Shown one piece after another: positions 49,353 to 60,900 of a stretch of 64,000 bases of DNA. The translations under genes and the position numbers were made by a program. The stretch's first letter is position 1; each line of letters begins with the position of its first letter. The stretch is from Sapria himalayana. Lineage: Eukaryota > Streptophyta > Magnoliopsida > Malpighiales > Rafflesiaceae. Where the stretch lies: positions 4,725,390-4,789,389 of the forward strand of contig JAREIK010000801.1 of NCBI GenBank assembly GCA_029783825.1, written 5' to 3'. The notes below the pieces were generated by a model. It had not been told where the DNA came from and made no database searches. It worked only from the letters and a program-made list of their open reading frames with translations.

Positions 49353-49576
49353 CTACCATTATCCCTCTTACACCCATACACTTAATGAAAAAAACAAAGA
49401 ACCAAGCCTAATTTTAATATGTGTATGTGTGCTTGCTTTGAGCTTATTTGTTTAAAGATCTTGAGTTATTTTTAACTCGGTTATATACCCACTTCCTTGA
49501 TATTAACTTGTCCTTCATGAACCTCCTTCTATAAGTCAGTTGACGGCTCCAAAGCCTGCACAACAAACATTTTTTT

Positions 49577-49856
49577 GCATAGGGATTTATCTGCATAGGG
49601 ATTTTTCTGCATAGGGATTTTTCTGCATAGGGTTTTCTACATAAACACCCTTCCTGCTACACTTTTTCTGCATAGGGAGCTACACTTTTTCTGCATATGG
49701 AGCTACACCTTTTCTGCATAGGGATTTTTCTGCATAGGGATTTTTCTGCATAGGGATTTTTCTGCATAGGGTTTTTTGCATAAACACCCTTCCTGCTACA
49801 CTTTTTCTGCATAGGGAGCTACACTTTTTCTGCATAGGGAGCTACACCTTTTCTGC
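49577..49856 (-). repeat. 17-bp repeats in a doubled 139-bp unit, LINE-c 3' region
   Basis: 'TTTTTCTGCATAGGGA' (plus strand) recurs about 14 times with T-rich or 'GCTACAC' linkers. The whole pattern is duplicated: 'ATAAACACCC' at 49641 and again at 49780 gives a 139-bp higher-order unit in two copies. Short repeats 'TAAGAAAACCAAGAAAACAA' at 50015 and 50176 are separate. Confidence 0.85.
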
Positions 49857-50650
49857 ATCAGCCATTTTTCCAGCCCTTTGAGTCTTGCTCCCTATAGTTC
49901 TTCACGTTCCGGTGCCTTGACTTTCACTATATATGCTGCACTCTACACTTAATATGCTGTTACAAGAGCTTGGCTAACCCTTCCTCATGTATGCTGTATA
50001 ATACCTGCGCTGCTAAGAAAACCAAGAAAACAAAGCCAAATATACATACTATTTCTTTTCTCCTTCCTAGATCCTTTCTAAACAAATCTGTAACTGTAGG
50101 GACAGAAATTCCCCTACCGACTGCCTCAATTCCTTCTAACAACTTAATTTTCGCTATATTGCCCTCCATGATCTGCTAAGAAAACCAAGAAAACAAATAT
50201 ACATTCTTCTAACACCTTCCTTTGCTTAACTTCTGGAATTCATTGTCGTATCCCAGCAACTTTGCGCTCCATTTTTCTCCCATAGCTGCTTCATTTCTGA
50301 ACCCTCGTTGAACCTTAGCAAATCTGAAATTTGCTTCCTTAATGACAGCAAGACCTATTCTATACCCCAACGTCTAATGTTCTAGCATCCTAACTACTTA
50401 ATTAACACATGACTTTGCCATAAGCATAAATAAAGCTTTAAACATACAATAAACAAAGAAATAAAGCAAATGAGGTTTAGACTGCATGTGCCAACAAATC
50501 TTGCCTCCCAATAAATGAAGCTTTGAGTGAGCTGCGCTGCTAAGAAAGACAAATACATCTATACCATATTCCCCAAGAGAACCCCATTTTTTACCGTTAA
50601 CCTTTCCTCTTCTGTTATACCTATATAATCTATTAATATTTAACTGTCTC

Positions 50651-53600
50651 TCACTTTCTACCCTTGCTAACTCTTACATAGGGAATTGTATTCTTGTCTA
50701 GATCCACTAGGCCTTTTATTTTTATCGGCAGAGTAACCTCATCATATTCTGCTTCTCCTTTTTGCGATCCTAGCCTTGCAAGATTGTCTGCCGGGGTGTT
50801 TAGCTCTCTATATATATGTAATATTGATGCATTCAGTTCTTCTATGAGATTCAAAATAATTTCTAGTTCCTCTTCATGTTTCCAAAGAGATATTTTCTTT
50901 GTTACTAAATTGACTAATAACAATGAATCTACCTGTATTTGAATATTCTTATAGTTTAATTTTTTACAAACAGTTAAACCTAAATTTAATGCCCTAATTT
51001 ATGAATGTAGAGCCGAGGCTGCTACACTAACTATAGTAAAAGCTTTCATAACTGTCCCTGTAGAATCTCTTATTAAACCACCTTCCCCCGCTATACGTGT
51101 GTCCCTATTAAAGCTTTCATCCGTATTTAAGGAGAGTTTTCCTTCCGGAGGTTTGTGCCAAGAGATACTTTTCGCCCAATATTGTTTATTTATTTTTATA
51201 TTTAGGAACCATTCCCGTTCTGCTTTCTTTTCTTTGTCTATTTTATTTAAAATTATAGGGTTAAAATTTGAAATGTTACTTATTTCCTGCCTGATTTCTT
51301 GTGATATTGCATTCGTGTCCATTTTCTTTCCTTCAAACCTACTCCTATTTCGAGTCTTCCATATACACCATATTATTACATGTGGTAAGTACATATTAAG
51401 CCAGATTCTAGTAGGATTAGTAGATATTACTTTTTCCCATGTTTTAATTCGTTCAATTATACCATCTTCTATTTTAATGATTTGCTTTGTTTCATCAAAT
51501 TTCTTCCAGACCTGTATGGCGATTTTACCTTTCGAAAATAGGTGATCCATAGATTCTTCTTCCTCTAAGCAGCATTCACATCTAGACACCAAGTTAATGC
51601 CCTTTCTTTGAACATTAGTATCCACAAGTATTGCATTTGTAGTTACTTTCCATGCTAGCGAGCACATTTTCTGTGGTATGTCTGCCCTCCAGACCCATTT
51701 AGATATAGATTGAACATGCTTTTTTTTCCTAATTAATTCCTTTACCGATTTGAGTGTAAAATTACCTTGTGGTGTTAGGATCCATTTCCAACCACTCTTT
51801 TTTAATATTGAGTGGGATTCTACTTTTTCTTTTTGTTTTTCCAAGGCTTTCCAATTATTTGAAACTTTCTTAGGCCGCTTTTCTAAATATCTTGCCCTCA
51901 TATATTTTGCCCAAAGACTGTCATTTTCCTTTAACCTCCACCATCCTTTGCAGTCCCATGCGGTGGCCATATCTTGTAGAGAGATTATTCCTAAACCTGC
52001 CTCTGCTTTTGGATAACAAATATCTCCCCAGTTTTTCCAATGAGTTTTATTCTTCCCTTCTTTTTTACCCCTTAGAAAATTTGCCATCTCCATTTCTATT
52101 TTATTTGTGAATTTCTTCGGAGGGTGTATTACTGATAGGATATGAACCAACGTGCTTTGAAGCACGTGCGAGATTAATGTAACTCGTCCCCCAAATCCTA
52201 GTAAATCCTATTTCCAACCTGCTATTTTCTTTCGCATTTTTTCTTGCAGCGGTGCTAAATATTCCTCTCTCAATTTTCCTTCAAATATTGGGCAGCCTAA
52301 ATAAATTAAAGCTCCCTTATTTTGGGTGAAACCAGTTAAATTTTTAGTTTTCTTTATATCTCTCTCCAAAGCTTTTTTTCCCAGTATAAACTGGCACTTC
52401 TTTTTATTTACCACCTGACCTGTTTCTAATTCAAATAGTTGTAATAATTCTATAAGGTATATTATATATCTTTTACTTGCATTTGTGAAAATTATTAAAT
52501 CATCAGCATAGGCCAAACAACCTATTCTCGGAGTGTTTTTAGGTTGTCTAAAAGGTAAAATTTTCCCTTCCGACATTCTTTTGTTTAAATTAATAATAAA
52601 CAATTCTAGATATATATCAAATAGTAAGGGGGATAAGGGGTCTCCCTGCCTTAGACTTCTTTTTGGTTTAAATTCTTCACCTATATTTCCATTTATAATA
52701 ATTCTAACCCAAACATTCGAAACACATCTATAAATTAAATCTATGCATAATTCGGAGAAACCATATTTTCTCAGTACAAAGCAAAGTACATCCCATTCAA
52801 CCTTGTCAAATGCTTTGGACAAATCCAGCTTGATTGCTAGATTGTGCCCTCTTGTTTTAGCTGAAATGTTTTTCATCATTTCTGATGCTAACCTAATATT
52901 TTCAATCATCAGTCTGTTTTTAACAAAACCCGTTTGCTCTTGTGAGATTATTAATGGCAGAATATTACTTAACCTGTTCTGAATTATTTTGGCTAAAATC
53001 TTATAAATCGCATTACACAAGCTTATTGGCCTGAAATCCTCACATATCTGAGGGGCGTCTTTTTTCGGAATAAGAACTATGTATGAGTTTGCCCAGGCTT
53101 TAGGGATATCTGCACCGACGAAAAAGCTGGCGATTGCTAAAACTAGATCATGTTTAATAATAATCCAATTTAACTGATAAAAATAGTTATTCCAGCCGTC
53201 TGGACCCGCTGCACTATCTTTATCAAGATTAAAAACCGCATTTTTTACCTCTTCCTCCTCTGGTATATTTTCCATCATTTGATTCTGATCTTGTGTAATG
53301 GAAGCCCTGATCTCCTGTATTAAGGAGTTCCCTTCGTGAGACATATGCCCACATAATTGTGATTTAAAAAAATCCTCAAAGAGAGTTCCAATTTGCTTGT
53401 CTTCTTCTATCCATTTTCCTTCCGTGTTTTTTATAGCTTTTATTCTATTTTTCTGAGTTTTTATTTTACTCATATTATGAAAAAATTTAGTGTTTCTATC
53501 TCCTTCTTTTAGCCATTTAATTTTTGCTCGTTGTTTCCAATATACCTCCTCCATATGTAATATTAAGCTCAATTCAGCTTTAGCCTTATTTAATTCTTGT

Positions 53601-54548
53601 CTAATCTTATCATCATTTTTATTATCATATTCAATTTCTAATTTTTCTACCTTCTCTTCTGCTTGTTTTATTTTCAGATTTATATTCCCAAAAACTTTCT
53701 TATTCCATGATTTTAAAAGTTTTTTAAGTCTATTTAACTTGAACATTAGAACCTGCATCGGTTTACCCTGTGCTGGCTCTGACCAAGATTCTTTCACCAA
53801 TTTTTCAAATTCTGGATGCTTTCCCCACATATTTTGAAATTTAAAGCTTCTTATGCTCCTTTTATTATGATGAATAGTTATAAGAAGTGGAGAATGATCT
53901 GAACAGGTTCTGCTTAAATGCCTAAGCAATTTAGACCCGTGCGAGGCTGCCCACTTAGCATTACACATTACCCTATCCAGTCTGGCCCAAATTGCCCTTC
54001 TTTTACTCCAGTTGTTACACCAGGTATAATTTGAGCCCGTATAAGCTATCTCCATTAGACTTGATTTAGAGATCGCCTCATTAAATTGAGACATTGCTAT
54101 TGTGTTCGGAGTTTTTCCTCCCTTCTTCTCTAAAGAACTTCTAATTACATTAAAATATCCTCTTATTAACCAAGGAGTATTTTTTTGAAGCTATATCCCG
54201 CATTTCCTCCCATAAAACCAACCTAGCTTTTTTATCATTTTTAGCATATACCACCGATATTATATCTTCTGTATTTTTATTCATTTTAAAGTGTATGATT
54301 TGTTCTGTGTCTTTTAATATTTCAATGTCTAGATTATTATGCCACATTAACCAGAGTTTACTATTTAAATTAGAAAATGAATTATTAAACCCTAATATTC
54401 TACTATATTTTATTATTTGATCCTGCTGTGTCATAGGTTCTGCTATAGCTACTAAAGCAATTTTATATGTTTTAATCAGATTTTTAAGCCTATTTATCGA
54501 AGGGTTATTTGCCACCCCTCTAATATTCCAATACATATATCTATCCAT
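50651..54548 (-). pseudogene. LINE-c ORF2: endonuclease, RT, zinc segment, RNase H
   Basis: About 1300 codons, near the usual plant LINE length. The endonuclease (residues 1-230) has 'YMYWNIRG', 'IAEP', 'TWCNNW', 'RLDRVMCN' and 'SDHSPLL'. Its GDFN motif reads GYFN (Tyr codon 54155-54157), losing a catalytic Asp. A frameshift sits in a T7 run (A7 in sense) at 54180-54186. RT is one 628-codon open frame (54094-52208) with 'DSAAGPDGW', 'FRPISLCN', 'IKLDLSKAFDKVEW', 'RQGDPLSPLLF' and 'CLAYADDLIIF' (YADD 52499-52510). A TAG at 52208-52210 interrupts 'AGWK*DLLG'. The zinc segment is 'RCECCLEEEESMDHLF'. RNase H has 'LNTDESF' and 'IQVDSLLLVNL', but the codon for its catalytic Glu is TAA (50999-51001). 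Confidence 0.93.
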
Positions 54549-54894
54549 TAAAACCTAATTTGGATTGTAATCTAGTTATGCATTTTGAATCATATTTTTT
54601 ATCTTTTAATATTTCAATGTCTAGATTATTATGCCACATTAACCAGAGTTTACTATTTAAATTAGAAAATGAATTATTAAACCCTAATATTCTACTATAT
54701 TTTATTATTTGATCCTGCTGTGTCATAGGTTCTGCTATAGCTACTAAAGCAATTTTATATGTTTTAATCAGATTTTTAAGCCTATTTATCGAAGGGTTAT
54801 TTGCCACCCCTCTAATATTCCAATACATATATCTATCCATTAAAACCTAATTTGGATTGTAATCTAGTTATGCATTTTGAATCATATTTTTTAT
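54311..54894 (-). repeat. Perfect 292-bp tandem duplication across the ORF1/ORF2 junction of LINE-c
   Basis: 54311-54602 and 54603-54894 are identical as far as I can read. They contain the last ~18 codons of ORF1 and the first ~80 codons of ORF2. The copies share a 'TCTTT' microhomology at the breakpoints. As a result an extra small ORF (54541-54840) starts like ORF2 and ends with the ORF1 tail. The duplication is either recent or an assembly artefact. Confidence 0.9.
54833..54840 (-). promoter_or_regulatory. ORF1 stop / ORF2 start overlap in LINE-c (ATGGATAG)
   Basis: ORF2 begins at ATG 54840-54838 and ORF1 ends at TAG 54835-54833, an 8-base overlap with ORF2 shifted relative to ORF1. The duplicated copy has the same arrangement at 54541-54548. 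LINE-b has ATGTTTAG at 45833-45826 and LINE-d has ATGATATTTAG at 61813-61803. Such overlaps in other non-LTR elements support termination-reinitiation; that role here is an inference. Confidence 0.75.
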
Positions 54895-56286
54895 CTTTCC
54901 TCATATTTCTCGCACTCTTGGGAGGAATAGATTGAGATAATACATTATATTTTTCTAGTTTACCGAGTTGCATAGCCATTCTCTTTATGGCTTCCATAGA
55001 TTGAAATTTATTTAAATTTTCACCAATTTTATCATACATTTCTAAATCATCCTTCGCTTCTCCTAAATAACTTTCTTTCTTAACTTCCTCTATACCTAAT
55101 TGAGGACAACTAAACACCTTCGAATCTTGATCCGAAAAGTCTAGGAGATCCTCCTCTATCCAGCTATAATCTTCTATTTTTTCCTTTAACACCCTTCTAT
55201 GTTTATTTTTCCTAGCACTTTTTCTTCTAGATTTCACCACCTCCCATCTCTCTTCCTTATTCTCTTCATTACTACCCTATATGCTTACCTCCCTAATGCT
55301 TCCATCTCCCTCCTCCTCCAAGAAAAAACTCCCATTCTCTCTCCTACTCTCCTCTTCTTCATCCCCTAAACCTAGAGGTTTCGGGGCCACATCCTCCTTC
55401 CTTATCCATGTTTCTACTTTTCTTATTGCAGCTACATTGCCCTTTCACCTTTCCTGACGGCTCTCTACCTATTTTACATTCAGATTTATCAGTGCCCAAG
55501 CCTATTACAGATTAAGCAATATGAGGGCATGTTTTCGGGTATGACATTTTGCCAATAACCATTGTTCTACCCATCTTCTCCCTCTCCTATCCAAATTTCA
55601 TTAGGCAGAGGAGTAAGGAGATTACACTCTACACATACTCGAGCCTTACTAGGCCGAGTTAATGTCACAGTGGCCTCATCCCGAAGTAAAGGTTTGCCCA
55701 AACAAGAGGATATCGCATAGAGAGGATTAGCATTAAACAGGTATATAGGGAGGTTCGGCAAAGAAAACCAAACCGGAGCAACTGGCGCCTCCACCTTTGG
55801 GCTGAAATCCTTCGTCCATTTCAGCACGCGCATGAGGAAACCACTTACTTGCCATGCTCCACGGTGCCATATGCGATAATAATCATCAACTGAAAAATAC
55901 TGAATAAACACATGTTTCGCATCATAATCGGTCAGCTTTACCCTTCCCATGAGCTTCAGAGAGGAGAAGAACTGTTGTATATCGCTCGGGCGAGGCCTGC
56001 TGTGGGAGAATTTGCCGATAAGCATGTATTGATAAGGCTCCTTGAGCTTCTGTAACTCGTCGGCTGAAAAAACGATAACGGGGTTCCCGTTTTTTGCTCC
56101 ATAAGTGCGCGAGTATGGTGCGGGCTCCTTTGTTATCAAGGCAAATGATTTATTCTTTGTGAATAAATCATTTTGCTTCATTTTGCACTTGAAAGGAGCT
56201 TGATTTGAGCTCGAATGGCGGTTTTCTCTCTCTAAAAATAGGGATTTTCTCTCTCTACGGGTTGAGAGCTTCTTCCCCTCATCCAT
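54833..56286 (-). pseudogene. LINE-c ORF1: DUF4283 and CCHC zinc knuckle
   Basis: It starts at ATG 56286, at the edge of the purine tract. The N-terminus 'RRERKSLFLERENRHSS' matches LINE-b. DUF4283 lies at about residues 75-225: 'LIGKFSHSRPRPSDIQQFFS', 'DAKHVFIQYF', 'VLKWTKDFSPKVEAPVAPVW', 'SKARVCVECN', 'IWIGEGEDG'. A TAG at about 55564 is followed in frame by 'GYWQNVIPENMPSYCLICNR'. The zinc knuckle runs C-x2-C-x4-H and then shifts frame at the His to give 'DKSEC'. The rest is acidic ('EEEESRRENG'), has a TAG near 55285 and a basic stretch 'KSRRKSARKNKHRR', and ends 'YDSKCITRLQSKLGFNG'. The stop TAG (54833-54835) lies inside the ORF2 start. The family role is RNA-binding chaperone of the LINE particle. 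Confidence 0.88.
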
Positions 56287-56460
56287 TTCTTCTTCTTCTT
56301 CTTCTTCTTCCTCTTTCTCATCATCTTATTTTTCTTCCTCTTCCTCTTCATTTTCTTCTTCTTCTTCTTCTTTCTCTTTCTCATCATCTTATTTTACTTC
56401 ATCTTCCTCTTCATTTTCTTCTTTTCTTCTACTTCTTCTACTTATTCCTCTTATACTTTT
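56287..56460 (-). repeat. Short GAA-rich tract between LINE-d and LINE-c
   Basis: TTC-rich on the plus strand, with an internal imperfect duplication of about 65 bp ('CTCATCATCTTATTTT' at 56317 and 56380). It lies between the A-rich 3' end of LINE-d and ORF1 of LINE-c, in the same relative place as the 2-kb tract before LINE-b. Confidence 0.9.
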
Positions 56461-56869
56461 TTTATTAAGCTTTGTTTTATTTCTTTTAGCCCTCACTTTT
56501 GGCGAAAAAATACCAATGTTACGAACTATATTTTTACTTTCCTTATTCCTTCCCCTCACAATTCCTTCCTCTTCTCTAGATACAAGAAACTAAAAACATT
56601 AAATTCATTGCCTTATAGGGCTTTAATTTGGCCTTTTTTCAAACTGCTAATGGTGTTTGTTCTCATCTCCTCTATTACTCCTTCTTTATTTATGTTAGGC
56701 CTTATTTCCTCCCAGCTCTTTCTCTACATTAAAGTGTCTCTCATAGCCTCTGTCACTATCCATCTCATCATTCTTTCTCTTGCATATTTTTTTCTTTTAT
56801 TCCGTTTGTTGTGCCCCTTTTCCTTACATAGCATAATTTCTATAGTAGCCACCACAATCCCAAAATAGA

Positions 56870-57500
56870 CATGGCATTCTATATACATCTCTACCCATTT
56901 CTCCTTCTATCCTCTGTCTTTTTTATTGCTTTTACAATAATGTCGAGTAGCTCAATACTAGAAATAATTTTTATTTGAAATTTCTTATACTTTAGTCTTC
57001 TCTCCCTTGCTTTTGCTCTCCCTATCCTTTGCCTCCATTTGTTCCATATTTTCTCTTCACATACCTACAGAAATTCATCATACCTCTAATTTATACATTA
57101 CTTTCCCACACCTACTCATATACAGACATGTCATACCATATACGTCTCTACCCTTTACTCCTTCTATCCTATGCCCTCTTATTACATTTACAACAATATA
57201 GATCAAATCTAAAAAAATATTTTGCGTTTGATAAGTTTCTTTGTGCTTGAGTCCTCTCTCGCCTTTTTATGCCAGGTAGTTCCTTTATTGCCTATAAACT
57301 TTGTCTCTATTTGATGCCTCTATCTGCTCCATCTTGGCCCTTCACATACTTGCAAAAAATCCTTCTTACCTACATTTTATACACTTGTTTTCCAGCTCCT
57401 GCTCATATAAAGGCTCAATCATGCCAGAGCATATCTCCATGCCCTAGCTTGTGTATGCTTATTAGCCCCAATATATATGAATCTTCACTTATGCTTGATA
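56870..57500 (-). repeat. Tandem repeat of about 260-290 bp in the LINE-d 3' region
   Basis: 'ATACRTCTCTACCC' begins related blocks at 56881 and 57139. A third, more diverged block is near 57431 ('ATATCTCCATGCCC'). The blocks between also align: 'TTATACATTACTTTCCCACA' near 57090 matches 'TTATACACTTGTTTTCCAGC' near 57375. Plus-strand frames of 60-80 codons here are shadows of this repeat. Confidence 0.65.
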
Positions 57501-57989
57501 AACTGTATTAATGTCCCTTTCCCCATGCTTTTGTAGTAGCCTTTTCATGCTAAATCTTTCCTACGTTCCAACAAATATATTATAGATATATGTATGCATT
57601 TATATCTGCTACAGGATATATTCATATACTACCAGCCCCTGTACTACATAGAGTCTTCACCTCATTATTCTAGCTTAATTCATACCTTAGTGCCTATAAG
57701 GTTTGGCTGCTATCTAAAATGAATGTGCATAAATAAGCTTTTTATAACTTCAACTTGTCAATATACTACAAACATGAGGCATACCATAGTACCTATGAAA
57801 TTTTTGTTCTCTAGCTTTTTTTTTTGAAATTTAGTATACCACACTACACTACAAACATAAAGATACACATGATACTCATTATTAGAAAATGTAGAAACCA
57901 GCTTGCCCATTACACCTTTCATTTGTCTATCCTAACATATGGAAAACATATGCTATCTAACGATATCATCCCTTAGAATCTTACCATGA

Positions 57990-60900
57990 TGTCTTTACCA
58001 TACACATGTCATCCCTCTTTGAGGCCTTCTCTAGCTAGATTGTCTGCTATAGCATTTGCTTCCCTAAATATGTGTGAAATTGTGCCCCTCATCTCTTTCA
58101 TTAGTACATTAATCTTATCTACTTCTTCCTCATACCTTAACATCTCTATTTATCTATTTACCAATTCTATCAAGAGCTTAGAATCTGCACTAACCATGAT
58201 GTCCTTTATGTTTTCCATTTTGCATAGCTGTAGGCCTTTTTTAGCACTTGTATTTCTGCTTGAAGTGATAAGCTTGCTTGGTAGCTCATTGAGAATGCTA
58301 AGATTATATTAACATCCGAGTCCCTTAAAGCTCATCCTCCAGTTGTCACTCCCATTTCGCTATTGAAACTTTCATCCGTGTGTATTGAAACTTTCCCTAA
58401 GGGTGGCCTATTCCATTTTGTGCAAATTGCTACCATATTTTTTGTCTGTTTAACTGACAGTTTCCACCTGACTCTCAAATAACTATGTTCTTCACCTTAT
58501 TGTATATTTGTTGGATAGCCAACCGATATATTGCTTATTTCTCTCCTAATATCCTTAATGATGCTTTCACATTGCATTTGAAACCATTCATATCTACTCT
58601 TGTTCCTTGTCTTCCAAATGCACCAAATCACTACATGCGAAAAATTAGTAGTGGGCCATTTATGAGTTTTATTGATTTTGGAGGTGGTCCATAAATGTAA
58701 TTTTTTATTTAGGGTAAAATAACTTTTTTTGATTTATAATTTTATTTCTATATGCTTCCTTAACTTTTTTTCTATTCTTCCATGTGAAAATAAAAGATAG
58801 ATTTTTTCAGTAATGTGTGCACAACATTCACATCTAGAGGCTAGCTTTATACCTTTTGTTTGAATTAGAACATCCACTGGTATGCCCTTTAAAAGTACTT
58901 TTCATATAAAAGCAAACATTTCTTGTGGAACATCACTCTCCAAGACCAATTTTTGAATCAGATGTGTGCTTTTTTTATTTCTGACAATTTCTTTTGCTGA
59001 CCGTATTGAGAAGGCTCCATTGAGGTTTGGAGTCCATTTCAATCCTTTCTTGGTGAGCTTGAAGTGAGCTTCCATCAATTCTCTTTGTGCCCTCATTTAT
59101 TTCCATGTTTGCGATGCTTTTTTCTTTTTTTCTATCTTTATTCATGTTGTTTTCCACACAATATTTTGCACTAATGTAGTGTACCCATAAATTCTTATTT
59201 TTTTTAGCCTCCACCATCTTTTACATGCCCATGATCTAGTAATTGTATGTAAGCTAGTAAGTCCTAAACCCTCCTATTCCTTTGGGAAAAATAAATCTTC
59301 TTATTTTTTCCAATGAATTTTTGATTTTCTAGTTTTCTTATGCCAAATAAAGTTAGCTAGATAATTATCAAGCTTTTTAATTAGTGACTTTGGGGTCTGG
59401 ACCACCATAAAGTTATGCATTATTGTGCTGCACCTGATTAATAAGTGTTATTCTGCCTCCAAAATTTAGGAGGTCCTCCTTCCAACCAGCCACTTTCTTT
59501 TTTAGCTTACCCATAAGAAAACCCAGATATTTTATTTTTAATCTTCATATTTTAGGCATCCCAAGTACAAAACAACCTCTTTTGTTTAGGTGAACCCCGT
59601 GACCATTTTTACTCTTTGAGATACCTTTTCTGGGGCCTTAAATGAAATTATATACTAACATTTCTTTTTATTCAATGTTAGTCTGATTTCCTCCTCCATC
59701 ATCTAAAATAAAAGCTTCATGTTTTTCAAGGATTTCTTGCTGGCATTTATAAATACAATAACATTATTTGCATATACTAAACATGCAGCAAGGGGCATAT
59801 TATTTGGGTGATACAATATTAATATTTTCCTTTCACGCATTCTTTTTTTTATGATATTTACTATCAAGGCTTCTTAATAAATGTAAAAGAAGGGAGGAAA
59901 GAGTGGGTCTCCTTGTCTTAAGCCTCTTACCAATCTGAAATCCCCACAAATATGTCCATTTATGAGAATTTTGACCAAAGTACTTGAGACACATCTATAT
60001 TCTAAATCAACAAAATCCATCCTTCGCATGATGAAACTTAGGATGCTCTATTCTACTCTATCAAATACCTTAGAAAGATCTAGTTCGAAGACCACATTGC
60101 ATCCTCGATTTTTGGATCCCAAATCTTTCATAATCTCATTTGCTAGGCTTATGTTTTATTCATAAGCCTATCTTTTCTAAAGCCTATTTGTTCCTCTAAG
60201 ATAATTTTAGGTAATAGATTACTTAGCCTTTTTTTATAGTATTTTTGTCAATATTTTATAGACCATGTTGCATAAGCTTATCGGTCTATAATCTTCACAA
60301 TTTTGCGGATTTCCTATCTTTGGTATTAACACTATATATGAGCTGACCAATGATTTATTAATCTTTGCTCCATATAAAACCCAACTAATAGCTACAATAA
60401 GATCTTCATTGATAATCTCCCAGGTAGCTTGGTAAAATCTATTACCCATGCCATCTGGACCTGCTGCACTTTCCTTGTCCATTTTGAAGACCACTTTCTT
60501 TTTCTCCTCTTCCTTGGGTAAATCAGGTAGCAAGTAATTATCCTCTTCAATAACTTTATTTCTGATTTCTTGTAAATGAATATTTCTTTTGACCTCCCTT
60601 GATGAGTTTAATTGATTTTTAAAGAAACCCTCAAAAATCATTTTTAATTCCCCCTCTTCCTCTACCCAATTCTATTTTTCATCTTCTATGCCCTTGATTA
60701 TACTTTTTTGGTTTTTCATTTTTGTCATCGTTTAAAAAAATGCAGTATTTCTATCTCCTTCCTTCAACCATCTTATTTTATCTTTTTGTTTCCAAATGCT
60801 TTCCTCCATGTATAGCTTAAGTCTCAGGTTAGCTTTTGCTTTGCTTAATTCTTTCCTTTTTTTCTTCATTTTAGTCATCTTCAAATTCTATTTCTAACTT

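Larger units (their letters stand above)
49288..56286 (-). mobile_element. LINE-c: nearly complete L1-type LINE
   Basis: On the minus strand, ORF1 56286-54833, ORF2 54548-50651 and a 1.36-kb 3' untranslated region lead to the terminal box 'CCAAAAGAGAGGG' (49313-49325) and an A-rich end at 49281-49290. Upstream of ORF1 is a 0.18-kb GAA-rich tract. It is the best preserved copy, with few lesions. One is a perfect 292-bp tandem duplication over the ORF1/ORF2 junction. LINEs copy themselves by endonuclease nicking and target-primed reverse transcription. Confidence 0.92.

Noticed and set aside
47167..49455. Very long plus-strand frames (387 and 494 codons and others) rich in Ser, Phe and Leu
   Set aside because: They are the translation of a TTC-rich microsatellite tract in which stop codons are rare. 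Overlapping frames of the same kind exist in all phases, and none has a domain.
49577..49856. CRISPR-like array
   Set aside because: The repeats are 17 bp with no unique spacers of regular length. The context is a plant LINE 3' region, and there are no cas genes.
51099..53837. Plus-strand frames opposite LINE-c ORF2
   Set aside because: Antisense shadows of a well-supported minus-strand ORF2.
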